Shown here piece after piece: positions 1-7,274 of a stretch of DNA of 13,358 nt. The translations under genes and the position numbers were made by a program. Source of the DNA: a bacterium (GTDB taxonomy: Bacteria > Krumholzibacteriota > Krumholzibacteriia > WVZY01). Under the pieces are notes generated by a model. It had not been told where the DNA came from. It saw only the letters and a program-made list of their open reading frames with translations, and searched no databases. Every line of letters begins with the position of its first letter. Positions within the stretch are counted from its first letter, which is position 1. The DNA is taken from NCBI GenBank assembly GCA_027296025.1, contig JAPUJU010000260.1, positions 1-13,358 on the forward strand. Reading direction: 5' to 3'.

Positions 1-1617
1 CTCGCGCTGATCGCGGGTGTCATCGTATGTATCGCCGCGTCGGCCGTGATGATGCCGTACGTGCCGGATGACTCGTACATTTCCTTTCGATACGCCGAAC
101 ATCTCGCCGAGGGACAGGGATTGACGTTCAATCCCGGTGAACCGCCCGTGGAAGCCTACAGCAACCTCCGGTGGATTGTAATCTGCGCGGGCCTGCACAA
201 GATGGGTCTCGATCTACCCTCGGCGATGCCCGTCGTCGGGCTCCTCATTTCCGTGCTCAGCGTAATCGTATTATGGATGATCTTCAGGCGGCGCGGATTG
301 GGTGGGCTTCAGATGGTGCTGCCGCTCGTCCTGCTGGGCACGTCCGGCCCGGTGGCCATGTACGCAATCTCCGGGATGGAAATGCCCCTGTTCGCCCTGC
401 TTCTTCTTGTCTCGCATCTGCTGCTCGATGGTTGCCTCACTTCCGGCAGGACGCTGCACGCGGCGCTTCTTGCCGTTGCCGGCGTGCTGATTGCGCTCTG
501 CAGGCCGGAAGGCATGGTGGTTTTTCCCGTGATTGCGATTGCGACATGGTTTCTGACGCGCGGCCGTCCCGAACACCGTGCATTTCAGAAAAATCTTGTC
601 CTCGCATCCGTCTTCTTCGCGGTCGTGATGGTCGTGTATCACATCTGGCGTGTCGGTTACTTCGGTGAACTTCTGCCGACGCCGCTTCTCTCGAAGGGCG
701 GAGGCGGCAAGTCGGTTTTCTACGCGTGGGGGGCGAACATCGTTACGTATTTCAGACGTCAGGGGGATTTCTTCCCGCCGCTCGGGTACTACTTCACGGC
801 CCTGACGCTGGTCGCATGGATCGGGTTGAAAATCTCGCGGGATACATTGAAAACGAACACGCTCGAATCAATCGCGTTCATAACGGCCGCCGCGTTGATG
901 TTGATCTACTTCAACTTCAAGGATTGGATGCCGGGAATGCGGTATCATTCCGCAGTGGTCGGGGTTCTCCTGATACCGGCGGCGCACGTGCTGACGCCGG
1001 CAATTCGTTCGATGCGCGCGCAGGAAGGAGCGCCAAACGCGCGAACGATGCGAAAGCGTTTCTGGTTTACCGGTGCGGCTGTGGTGTTAGTGAGTCTTTC
1101 GACGCTCGCGGAGCTGCGGATAGTTACCACGCGGACCGAAGAAAGCAATCAAAAGTGCCTGGTTGCTCTCGGCAAATGGTTGAAAGACGTTTTACCGACG
1201 CAGTCCGTGCTGGCGATGAGTGACGTGGGGGCGGTACCGTACTACTCGGGGTTTCGAACGGTCGATTTTCATCCGGAATCGTTGACCGATCTGCACATTG
1301 CAAAGAAGGGATTCTCCTCCGACTATGTATTCGGACACGAGCCGGACGTCATGGTAATCCCGTCGCGGGGGATCCATACGGCGAAGTTCTACCCGGAACA
1401 CTACACGATGGCGCAGGAGAAACGTTTTAAACAGACATACGGCTTCATCGGAACGAGCCGGTACGACTGGCAGCAGGATCGTTGTTACTGGGTGTTCATT
1501 TCGCGCGCCCATCGCCCGCCGACACAAGCCCAGATGGATGCGTTCCCGATCGGGATCGGTACGCTGGCGCGAAAAGGGATTCGCGGAGTTGACAGCGGCC
1601 CAAACGAGGGTGGGTAA
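1..1617 (+). CDS. GT-C type membrane glycosyltransferase, copy 1 (5' partial)
   Basis: A polytopic membrane protein likely to move a sugar from a lipid-phosphate donor to an acceptor on the outer face of the inner membrane. The frame is open to the window edge, and comparison with the downstream paralog suggests about 12 codons are missing, so the ATG/GTG codons near 46-54 are internal. After the first membrane helix comes YVPDDSYISFRYAE, whose Asp pair in the first external loop matches the GT-C catalytic acid position. FNPGEPPVEAYSN and a WRVGYFGELLPTP segment follow; these patterns are typical of AftB-like (mycobacterial terminal arabinofuranosyltransferase) and GT39-like proteins. There are about ten hydrophobic helices, then a soluble C-terminal part with DVGAVPYYSGF and PESLTDLHIAK. 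The AftB-like motif LLW reads LRW here (CGG at 169-171). The fold-level assignment is firm; sugar and acceptor are unknown. Confidence 0.8.
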   Translation, partial: LALIAGVIVCIAASAVMMPYVPDDSYISFRYAEHLAEGQGLTFNPGEPPVEAYSNLRWIVICAGLHKMGLDLPSAMPVVGLLISVLSVIVLWMIFRRRGLGGLQMVLPLVLLGTSGPVAMYAISGMEMPLFALLLLVSHLLLDGCLTSGRTLHAALLAVAGVLIALCRPEGMVVFPVIAIATWFLTRGRPEHRAFQKNLVLASVFFAVVMVVYHIWRVGYFGELLPTPLLSKGGGGKSVFYAWGANIVTYFRRQGDFFPPLGYYFTALTLVAWIGLKISRDTLKTNTLESIAFITAAALMLIYFNFKDWMPGMRYHSAVVGVLLIPAAHVLTPAIRSMRAQEGAPNARTMRKRFWFTGAAVVLVSLSTLAELRIVTTRTEESNQKCLVALGKWLKDVLPTQSVLAMSDVGAVPYYSGFRTVDFHPESLTDLHIAKKGFSSDYVFGHEPDVMVIPSRGIHTAKFYPEHYTMAQEKRFKQTYGFIGTSRYDWQQDRCYWVFISRAHRPPTQAQMDAFPIGIGTLARKGIRGVDSGPNEGG

Positions 1618-1631
1618 GGCGAATGCAAACG

Positions 1632-1638
1632 AAGGTGA
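1632..1638 (+). promoter_or_regulatory. Ribosome binding site deciding the GTG start at 1645
   Basis: AAGGTGA lies 6 nt before the GTG. Because TGA at 1636-1638 is in frame with the gene, no earlier start is possible. The site supports GTG as the true start. Confidence 0.6.
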
Positions 1639-1644
1639 CGAATT

Positions 1645-3282
1645 GTGGCCGATAGTCAGAGTCTGAAGATAAGAAGGCTATGGGTGCTCCTGGCCGCGGT
1701 CGGGGTGTGTCTGGTGTCGGCGTTGATTCTGATGCCGTACGTCCCCGATGACTCCTACATTTCGTTCCGCTACGCGGAAAATCTTGTGAAAGGCCACGGA
1801 CTCACGTTCAACCCGGGTGAGCCACCGGTCGAGGCGTACAGCAACCTGCTGTGGATACTCGGATGTGCGTTTCTCTATCAGGCAGGATTCAATCTGCCGA
1901 GCGCGATACCGTGGATGGGGACGTTGATCGCCACCTTGAACATTCTCGTCTTGTGGCTGGTCCTGCGACGCCGAAACCGCGATCCTTTGCAGATGTTTTT
2001 TCCGCTTGTGCTGCTGGCAGCGTCGGGTCCGTTCATCATGTATGCGGTCTCCGGCCTCGAGAGTGCGCTGTTTGCGCTGCTCCTCCTCGTGATGATGTTT
2101 CTGCTGGATCACCTGCTCGAGACCGGCCGGACGCTCTACTCCGTGTTGCTTGCCGTCGCCGGCGTGCTTCTCGCCTTGTGCCGGCCCGAAGGGCTGGTGG
2201 CGTTTCCGTTCATTGTGGTCGCCCTGATCCTTATTACACGGAAGCAGAAAGATTCCGCTTTTGCGAGAACGCGAATGAAAACACTTCTGGTGGGCAGCGC
2301 GGTTTTTGTCGGCATCATGGTCGTCTACAATATCTGGCGCGTCGGGTATTTCGGCGAAGTGTTGCCGACACCGTTCCTGTCGAAAGCCGGCGGAGGCAAA
2401 ACGATTTTCAATGCGTGGTTCAAGAACCTGTATGACTACTACGTTAAGCACGGCGATTACTATCCGCCCGTCGGTTTCTATTTCGCAGCGTTGACCGGAG
2501 CCGGTGTCATCGGCCTGATGTGTTCGAAGTCGAATCGCTGGCAAAAGCAAACGGAAATCATTGCCATGGCGATGTGCGTAGCCTATGGATTCGTTTATTT
2601 CAATTTTATCGACTGGATGCCTGGAATGCGGTACTACACGCCGCTCGTCGGAATGCTGTTGATTCCAGCCGCGCAGTTGCAGACACCGCTCTTCGAGTCG
2701 GGACGCCGGAACAGTACATCTTGGAAACGGATGTTCTGGATCGGCGGTATCACCGTAACCCTGATGAGCTATTCGGTTCTGGGTGAACTGCGGCTCGTGG
2801 CCGAACGCACGGAGGAGGGAAATCAGAAGTGTCTCGTGACACTGGGCAAATGGCTCCAGCAGAACATGCCTGGGGGATCGGTGTTGGCTATGAGTGATGT
2901 CGGTGCGGTGCCGTACTATTCGGGCTTTACCACGGTGGACATCCATCCGGAGTCCCTCACGGACCTGCACATTGCGAAACACGGATTTTCGAACCAGTAC
3001 TTCTACGAACAACAACCAAACATCGTTGTCATTCCGTCACGAAGTATCTTTCTTACCAAGTTTTACCCGGACCACTACGGTTTGACGTCCGATTTGGACT
3101 TCCAACAGTTATACCGTTTTTTGGGAGTCGTGCGTTACCAGTGGCAGTACGATCGCTGTTACTGGGTTTACGTCGCGCTCAACACGCCGCCGTTCAGCAA
3201 CGTACAAATGGATGCTTTTCCGCCAGGCGTCGGAACAATTGCGAGAAAGTCGAGGTCACAGCAAGGAGGTCGGAGACCATGA
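1645..3282 (+). CDS. GT-C type membrane glycosyltransferase, copy 2
   Basis: A complete 545-residue paralog of the upstream gene, similar along its whole length and therefore a tandem duplicate. The GTG start is chosen because an in-frame stop (TGA 1636-1638) lies just upstream and AAGGTGA at 1632-1638 gives a Shine-Dalgarno with 6 nt spacing. The first membrane helix is about residues 12-30, D35-D36 are the probable catalytic acidic pair, FNPGEPPVEAYSNLLW spans 55-70, and WRVGYFGEVLPTPFLSK spans 231-247. Further helices run to about 380, then a soluble domain contains DVGAVPYYSGF (418-428) and PESLTDLHIAK (435-445). This layout is that of AftB-like/GT39-like enzymes using polyprenyl-phosphate sugars at the membrane surface. 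Its stop overlaps the start of the next gene (ATGA at 3279-3282), so the three plus-strand genes are probably co-transcribed. Donor and acceptor cannot be predicted. Confidence 0.85.
   Translation: MADSQSLKIRRLWVLLAAVGVCLVSALILMPYVPDDSYISFRYAENLVKGHGLTFNPGEPPVEAYSNLLWILGCAFLYQAGFNLPSAIPWMGTLIATLNILVLWLVLRRRNRDPLQMFFPLVLLAASGPFIMYAVSGLESALFALLLLVMMFLLDHLLETGRTLYSVLLAVAGVLLALCRPEGLVAFPFIVVALILITRKQKDSAFARTRMKTLLVGSAVFVGIMVVYNIWRVGYFGEVLPTPFLSKAGGGKTIFNAWFKNLYDYYVKHGDYYPPVGFYFAALTGAGVIGLMCSKSNRWQKQTEIIAMAMCVAYGFVYFNFIDWMPGMRYYTPLVGMLLIPAAQLQTPLFESGRRNSTSWKRMFWIGGITVTLMSYSVLGELRLVAERTEEGNQKCLVTLGKWLQQNMPGGSVLAMSDVGAVPYYSGFTTVDIHPESLTDLHIAKHGFSNQYFYEQQPNIVVIPSRSIFLTKFYPDHYGLTSDLDFQQLYRFLGVVRYQWQYDRCYWVYVALNTPPFSNVQMDAFPPGVGTIARKSRSQQGGRRP
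3263..3270 (+). promoter_or_regulatory. Consensus Shine-Dalgarno of the AhpD-like gene
   Basis: AAGGAGGT sits 8 nt before ATG 3279, inside the last codons of the glycosyltransferase gene. It is the strongest ribosome binding site in the window. It selects ATG 3279 over the earlier in-frame start at 3141, which would add 46 residues read out of frame from the glycosyltransferase. Confidence 0.85.
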
Positions 3283-3620
3283 GCAATTCGGTCGAGCAGT
3301 TCAACGAATTCCGGCAGAAAATGAACGACAGGATTCTCGAAGAGGGAAATCTTGTCATCAAGCGCTTTTTCAACCTCGACACGAACGCGTATCGGGAAGG
3401 AGCACTGAGCAGCCAGGCCAAGGACATGATGGGGCTCTCTGCATCGATGGTCCTTCGCTGCGACGACTGTATCCGGTATCACCTGCAGAGCTGCAAGGAG
3501 TCGGGGGTGACGCGGGAGCAGTTTTTCGAGATCTTCAGCGTGTCACTCGTCGTCGGCGGTTCGATCGTGATCCCGCACCTTCGCCGCGCCGTGGCATTTC
3601 TTGATGAGCTGGGTGCGTAG
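3279..3620 (+). CDS. AhpD / carboxymuconolactone decarboxylase-like small redox protein
   Basis: A 113-residue single-domain alpha-helical protein of the AhpD/CMD superfamily, whose members serve as thiol-dependent peroxidase partners or as gamma-carboxymuconolactone decarboxylases. The decisive motif is CDDCIRYH at 61-68 (C61, C64, H68), the CxxCxxxH active site of AhpD-type proteins. The glutamate normally found 12 residues before the first Cys is Asp here (D49), a conservative change. With both cysteines present, a disulfide-reductase/peroxidase-adaptor role is more likely than ring decarboxylation. The start ATG overlaps the upstream stop by ATGA and has a perfect Shine-Dalgarno, which implies translational coupling to the glycosyltransferase. 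The protein has no signal peptide, so it is cytosolic. It is convergent with the dehydrogenase gene, with 28 bp between stops and no visible hairpin terminator. Confidence 0.85.
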   Translation: MSNSVEQFNEFRQKMNDRILEEGNLVIKRFFNLDTNAYREGALSSQAKDMMGLSASMVLRCDDCIRYHLQSCKESGVTREQFFEIFSVSLVVGGSIVIPHLRRAVAFLDELGA

Positions 3621-3648
3621 GTCTTTTCTATGAAGCCTTCGCTCTTCT

Positions 3649-5061
3649 CTAGGGAAAGATCCCCAGTTCCATGTACGACGTGGCCACTTTGTTGATCGCC
3701 ACGATGAACGCGGCGGTTCGCAAGCCGATGCCGGCGTGCTGATTCCGCGTTTCGCGAATCTCGTGGTAGGCGTTGATCATCGTCTCTTCGAGGCCCGAAT
3801 TCACGAGGTCGGCTTCGTCGGCGCCATGTACAATGCTCTTTGTCACCTCGGCGTTGAACTTCTTCCCCGTAGATGATTCGATCGCGCTTATCAGAGCGGC
3901 GTTCGTCGACTCGTTAAATCGCTTGTCCATGCGCCCGAACCGAACGTGTGAGAGGTTTTTCAACCACTCGAAATAGGAGACCGTCACACCGCCAGCGTTC
4001 AGATATATGTCCGGAATGACGACGGTGCCCCGTTCGACCAGTGTTTCGTGCGCGTCGGAAGTTACCGGCCCGTTTGCCGCTTCTGCGACAATTTTAGCTT
4101 TCACACGATCGACGTTCTCGTGGGTGATCTGGTTCTCCAATGCGGCAGGCACGAGAATGTCGCACTCGACCTCGAGGATGGAATCACTCTTCTTGAGGTT
4201 CTTTGCCCCCGGATAGTCGAGAATAGACTCGGTTTCCTTGCGGTGACTGAGGACATCGTCGACATCGAGCCCGTCGAGGTTCTGTATCGCGCCCTCGCGT
4301 TCTGACACGGCGATCACGCGGGCGCCTCCTTCCGAAAGGTACTTGGCGCTGTGGTAACCCACGTTTCCCAGCCCCTGTATCGCGATCGTTTTTCCCTCGA
4401 GACCCGGTTCGAGACCAATGCGTTTCATGTCTTCGACGATGCTGCACGCTTCACGGATGCCGAAATACACGCCGCGGCCGGTCGCCTCGGTTCGCCCGCG
4501 CACCCCACCCTGGCTGATCGGTTTTCCCGTCACACACGCGATCGAATCGAGCTTTGACGGAGCGAAGGAATTGTACGTATCGAGAATCCATGTCATTTCC
4601 TGCGCGCCGGTGCCGTAGTCGGGGGCGGGAACATCGATGCCGGGATCCAGGAAAGATTTTCGAATCAACTCGTATGCGTACCGGCGCGTGATCCGCTCGA
4701 GTTCCTGCTCCGAGTAGTCGAGGCGTGAAATTTTCACACCGCCCTTGGCGCCGCCGAAAGGAACATCGACAATCGCACATTTGTACGTCATGAGTGACGC
4801 CAGCGCCTCGACCTCGTCCTCGTTGACGAACGACGAGTATCGGATGCCGCCCTTTACAGGGAGTTTGTGGTGGCTGTGCTCCGCCCGCCACGCGTTGATC
4901 ACATCGATGGACCCGTCGTCCCGGCGAAGGGGAAAAATGATATGGTATGTACTGTTACAGACTTTGATTTGATCCAGAAGGCCCTCGGGGTGCTTCGTCA
5001 GGGCGGCGGCCTTGTCGAAGTTCCGGTTGACCTGGACGGAAAACTTGAGGTCCGATGTCAT
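3649..5061 (-). CDS. Glu/Leu/Phe/Val dehydrogenase, mitochondrial-type glutamate dehydrogenase
   Basis: A 470-residue cytosolic enzyme that most likely interconverts glutamate with 2-oxoglutarate and ammonium using NAD(P). KGGIRYS (70-76), MTYKCAIVDVPFGGAKGG (91-108, catalytic Lys in this block), GIDVPAPD (141-148), CVTGKPISQGG (176-186) and the Rossmann motif QGLGNVG (229-235) are all intact, followed by DIYLNAGGVTVSYFEWLKNL (351-370). These blocks match animal GLUD1-type enzymes more closely than the short clostridial or thermophile type. The region about 378-421, between the SYFEWLKNL block and SGLEETM, is extended where animal enzymes carry the antenna. Glu254 after the second Rossmann strand is compatible with NAD use. 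It is the last gene of the minus-strand unit, 11 bp after the kinase stop, with GAGGGG at 5069-5074 as ribosome binding site. Substrate preference among Glu, Leu, Phe and Val is inferred. Confidence 0.93.
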   Translation of the reverse strand: MTSDLKFSVQVNRNFDKAAALTKHPEGLLDQIKVCNSTYHIIFPLRRDDGSIDVINAWRAEHSHHKLPVKGGIRYSSFVNEDEVEALASLMTYKCAIVDVPFGGAKGGVKISRLDYSEQELERITRRYAYELIRKSFLDPGIDVPAPDYGTGAQEMTWILDTYNSFAPSKLDSIACVTGKPISQGGVRGRTEATGRGVYFGIREACSIVEDMKRIGLEPGLEGKTIAIQGLGNVGYHSAKYLSEGGARVIAVSEREGAIQNLDGLDVDDVLSHRKETESILDYPGAKNLKKSDSILEVECDILVPAALENQITHENVDRVKAKIVAEAANGPVTSDAHETLVERGTVVIPDIYLNAGGVTVSYFEWLKNLSHVRFGRMDKRFNESTNAALISAIESSTGKKFNAEVTKSIVHGADEADLVNSGLEETMINAYHEIRETRNQHAGIGLRTAAFIVAINKVATSYMELGIFP

Positions 5062-5068
5062 GGCAAAT

Positions 5069-5074
5069 CCCCTC
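5069..5074 (-). promoter_or_regulatory. Ribosome binding site of the dehydrogenase gene
   Basis: GAGGGG, read on the minus strand, lies 7 nt before ATG 5061 and overlaps the TGA stop of the kinase gene (5073-5075). Terminating ribosomes would end on the site, so the two genes are probably translationally coupled. Confidence 0.5.
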
Positions 5075-7274
5075 AGTGGATGGAGTTCTTGCGTTTTGTT
5101 GTTTCCAACTGCCGCTCGAGATCCGTCGGGAGAATCACAGTGAAGGTGGATCCCTCACCGAGCTTGCTGTCAACGTTCAGAGCGCCGCTGTGTGACTTCA
5201 TGATTTGATAACAAATTGAAAGCCCCAAACCCGTCCCGACACCGACGCCTTTGGTCGTAAACCCTGGATCGAAGATTTTGCCGATCGAACCTTCCGGAAT
5301 TCCGATCCCCGTGTCGGAAATTATGATGCTTATTTTGTCACCTTCGGCGGTCGTCTTGATCGTGATCGTGCCTCCATCCGGCATCGCCTGCCGCGCATTG
5401 ACAAGAAGGTTCAAGAATACCTGATTGAGCTGGCCCGGGAAGCACGTGAGTGGAGGGATAGTACCATATTCCCGCACCACTTTGATGTCCTCCTTGAGTT
5501 CGTGCCGGATGAGAGCGAGCGTGTCCTCGAGGCCTTCGTGGATATCGACGCTCTTGAGCTCCGCCTCGTCGAGCCTGGCAAAACTTCTCAGCCGCTTGAT
5601 AATCTTTGTGACGCGTCCACTGGCGGACCCGATGACCTCGTTGGCTTCGTCGATCACCTTGAACGCCTTCTGTAGATCTCCGTTCGACTCCAACCACGAG
5701 GGTGATGTCGCTGTGAGCATTTTCTTGATTTTCTCTACGGCCTTCAGAAGCGTGTCGTGCATGCTTTTGATGGCGCCGATGGGTGTGTTGATCTCGTGCG
5801 CGACGCCGGCGACGAGGTTTCCAAGGGAGGCCATCTTCTCCGACTGGGCCAGCTGGGCCTGCGTCGTCCGCAGCTCTTCGTTAGTCGCCGCGAGCTCGTC
5901 CAGAACCCTCTGGCGCTTGCGAATCTCTTCGAGTTCCTTCGCCTTGGCCTCGTTTTCCGCTTGGAGCCGCACCCGCAACAGCTCCTGCTCTGCGGCGCGG
6001 CGCTCGAGTTCCAATGACTGGGCGGACAAGGACTTCACCTCACCGACCCGAGCCTCGAGATTCGTGCCGAGCGAGGCAAATCCGCGTGCGAGTGCGATAG
6101 ACATCAGTATCAGCATGGTGAGAATACCGTACAGATAGAGGTGGGTTGATGCGGGAAGATCCCTCGCCACCTCGGAGGTCATCTGGTAGGCGGACAACAG
6201 TACAAAGGCGGCGCAACCGCTGGACACCATGATCGCGTACCGCTGTCGGTGGTAAACGGCAAGCCCGAGCGTGCGCAATATATCCGCAATGAGAATCAAA
6301 CTGTACACGTAGGCGGCAGTCGGTGGACCGTTCCAGCTGAGTGCGAACGCCACGACGGCTCCCGTGAGCCAGACTACGGCCATCCGTTTCGATGCGGTAA
6401 TGGATTTTCTGCGAAAAAGGACATGTACAAACCGCCGGCCGGCCAGAGAGACAAATAGAATGGCGGCCGTCATCAGGCGCATTTTGGGCGGTAGATTCTC
6501 TGCATCGAGTTCGAAGTAAACGGTAAGCGGGAGAAACGCGATGACTGCACAGCCCAGCGTAAAAAGCGCATAATAGATTGTCGCCGGGTACCGCCTGAAG
6601 AAAACGAACAGCATGAAGTGTAGAAACGCGATTGTCAGGGCCGCCGCGCCGAAAAACGTCCGTACGGCCGTCTCGCGCCGGTATGCCGATGTGACGGCGT
6701 GCATGGCTGTCTTGGGGTCCGCGACGCCGATCCGGAATTCGGCGAGATCGTCTGTGCCGAAGTTGTATGTGCTCGTGAAGTTCTCGAGACGGACTGCGAT
6801 TACCTGGAATCGCTGATTCGCCAGCACAATGGTACGCGTTATCATCGCTGTGTGAAGATGGGTGGGTTTGACCCGCTTGCCTCTGGGCCCGATGTGTTCG
6901 GTGTCGACCTCTTCCCCGTTCACATATACGTTCAGGAAGCCCACATTCTGAATTACAAGCCCCAGCGGCCTTCCCCACAAGTTTTCTTCGACATCGAGAG
7001 CGATACGGAACCATCCGATCCCGGTCCAACCGTCGACCGGTGGTTTCATGTCGCCGTGTCGAGGCAGCGTGCGTTGCCAGCCGCCGTCGTCGAAGTCGGG
7101 ACTCGACCACACAGGATTGTCGCCCGGGCTGTAGAGCCATTCCTCGAGTCGGATGATTTCGTTCCGTGCCAGGTCCTTTTCCGTAATCCGCAGCGTCGAG
7201 TCTGCGTCGCTCTCGACCAGCGTAGGCAGCACGATTAACAGTACAAAGATCCCAAATCTCGCCGCGAGCCTCAT
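5073..7274 (-). CDS. 7TM sensor histidine kinase with jelly-roll extracellular domain
   Basis: A 733-residue inner-membrane sensor kinase. A signal peptide-like helix (about 5-20) is followed by an exported beta-rich domain (about 45-185). This has the spacing of the galactose-binding-like N-terminal domain of family 2 glycosidases: FDDGGWQ, GWTGIGWFR, NVYVNGEEV and IAVRLEN. Seven hydrophobic helices follow (about 203-226, 232-252, 266-286, 298-315, 319-340, 347-366, 379-398), as in 7TMR-DISM receptors, then a coiled coil (about 403-480). The kinase core has its H-box at 482-501 with phospho-acceptor H493, its N-box at N622/N626, DTGIGIP (654-660), FDPGFTTK (668-675) and GTGLGLSI (680-687); all are intact. 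It starts by ATGA overlap with the response regulator, its likely phosphotransfer partner, and precedes the dehydrogenase. The ligand is unknown; carbohydrate is an inference from the fold. Confidence 0.92.
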   Translation of the reverse strand: MRLAARFGIFVLLIVLPTLVESDADSTLRITEKDLARNEIIRLEEWLYSPGDNPVWSSPDFDDGGWQRTLPRHGDMKPPVDGWTGIGWFRIALDVEENLWGRPLGLVIQNVGFLNVYVNGEEVDTEHIGPRGKRVKPTHLHTAMITRTIVLANQRFQVIAVRLENFTSTYNFGTDDLAEFRIGVADPKTAMHAVTSAYRRETAVRTFFGAAALTIAFLHFMLFVFFRRYPATIYYALFTLGCAVIAFLPLTVYFELDAENLPPKMRLMTAAILFVSLAGRRFVHVLFRRKSITASKRMAVVWLTGAVVAFALSWNGPPTAAYVYSLILIADILRTLGLAVYHRQRYAIMVSSGCAAFVLLSAYQMTSEVARDLPASTHLYLYGILTMLILMSIALARGFASLGTNLEARVGEVKSLSAQSLELERRAAEQELLRVRLQAENEAKAKELEEIRKRQRVLDELAATNEELRTTQAQLAQSEKMASLGNLVAGVAHEINTPIGAIKSMHDTLLKAVEKIKKMLTATSPSWLESNGDLQKAFKVIDEANEVIGSASGRVTKIIKRLRSFARLDEAELKSVDIHEGLEDTLALIRHELKEDIKVVREYGTIPPLTCFPGQLNQVFLNLLVNARQAMPDGGTITIKTTAEGDKISIIISDTGIGIPEGSIGKIFDPGFTTKGVGVGTGLGLSICYQIMKSHSGALNVDSKLGEGSTFTVILPTDLERQLETTKRKNSIH

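Noticed and set aside
1678..3015. 445-codon open frame on the minus strand opposite glycosyltransferase copy 2
   Set aside because: Its product is rich in Arg, His and Gln with no domain, and it lies wholly antisense to a clear gene with strong family motifs; a GC-rich shadow frame.
3621..3648. Possible bidirectional terminator between the convergent genes
   Set aside because: Only weak T-rich and A-rich patches with no stable stem; not enough to call a terminator.
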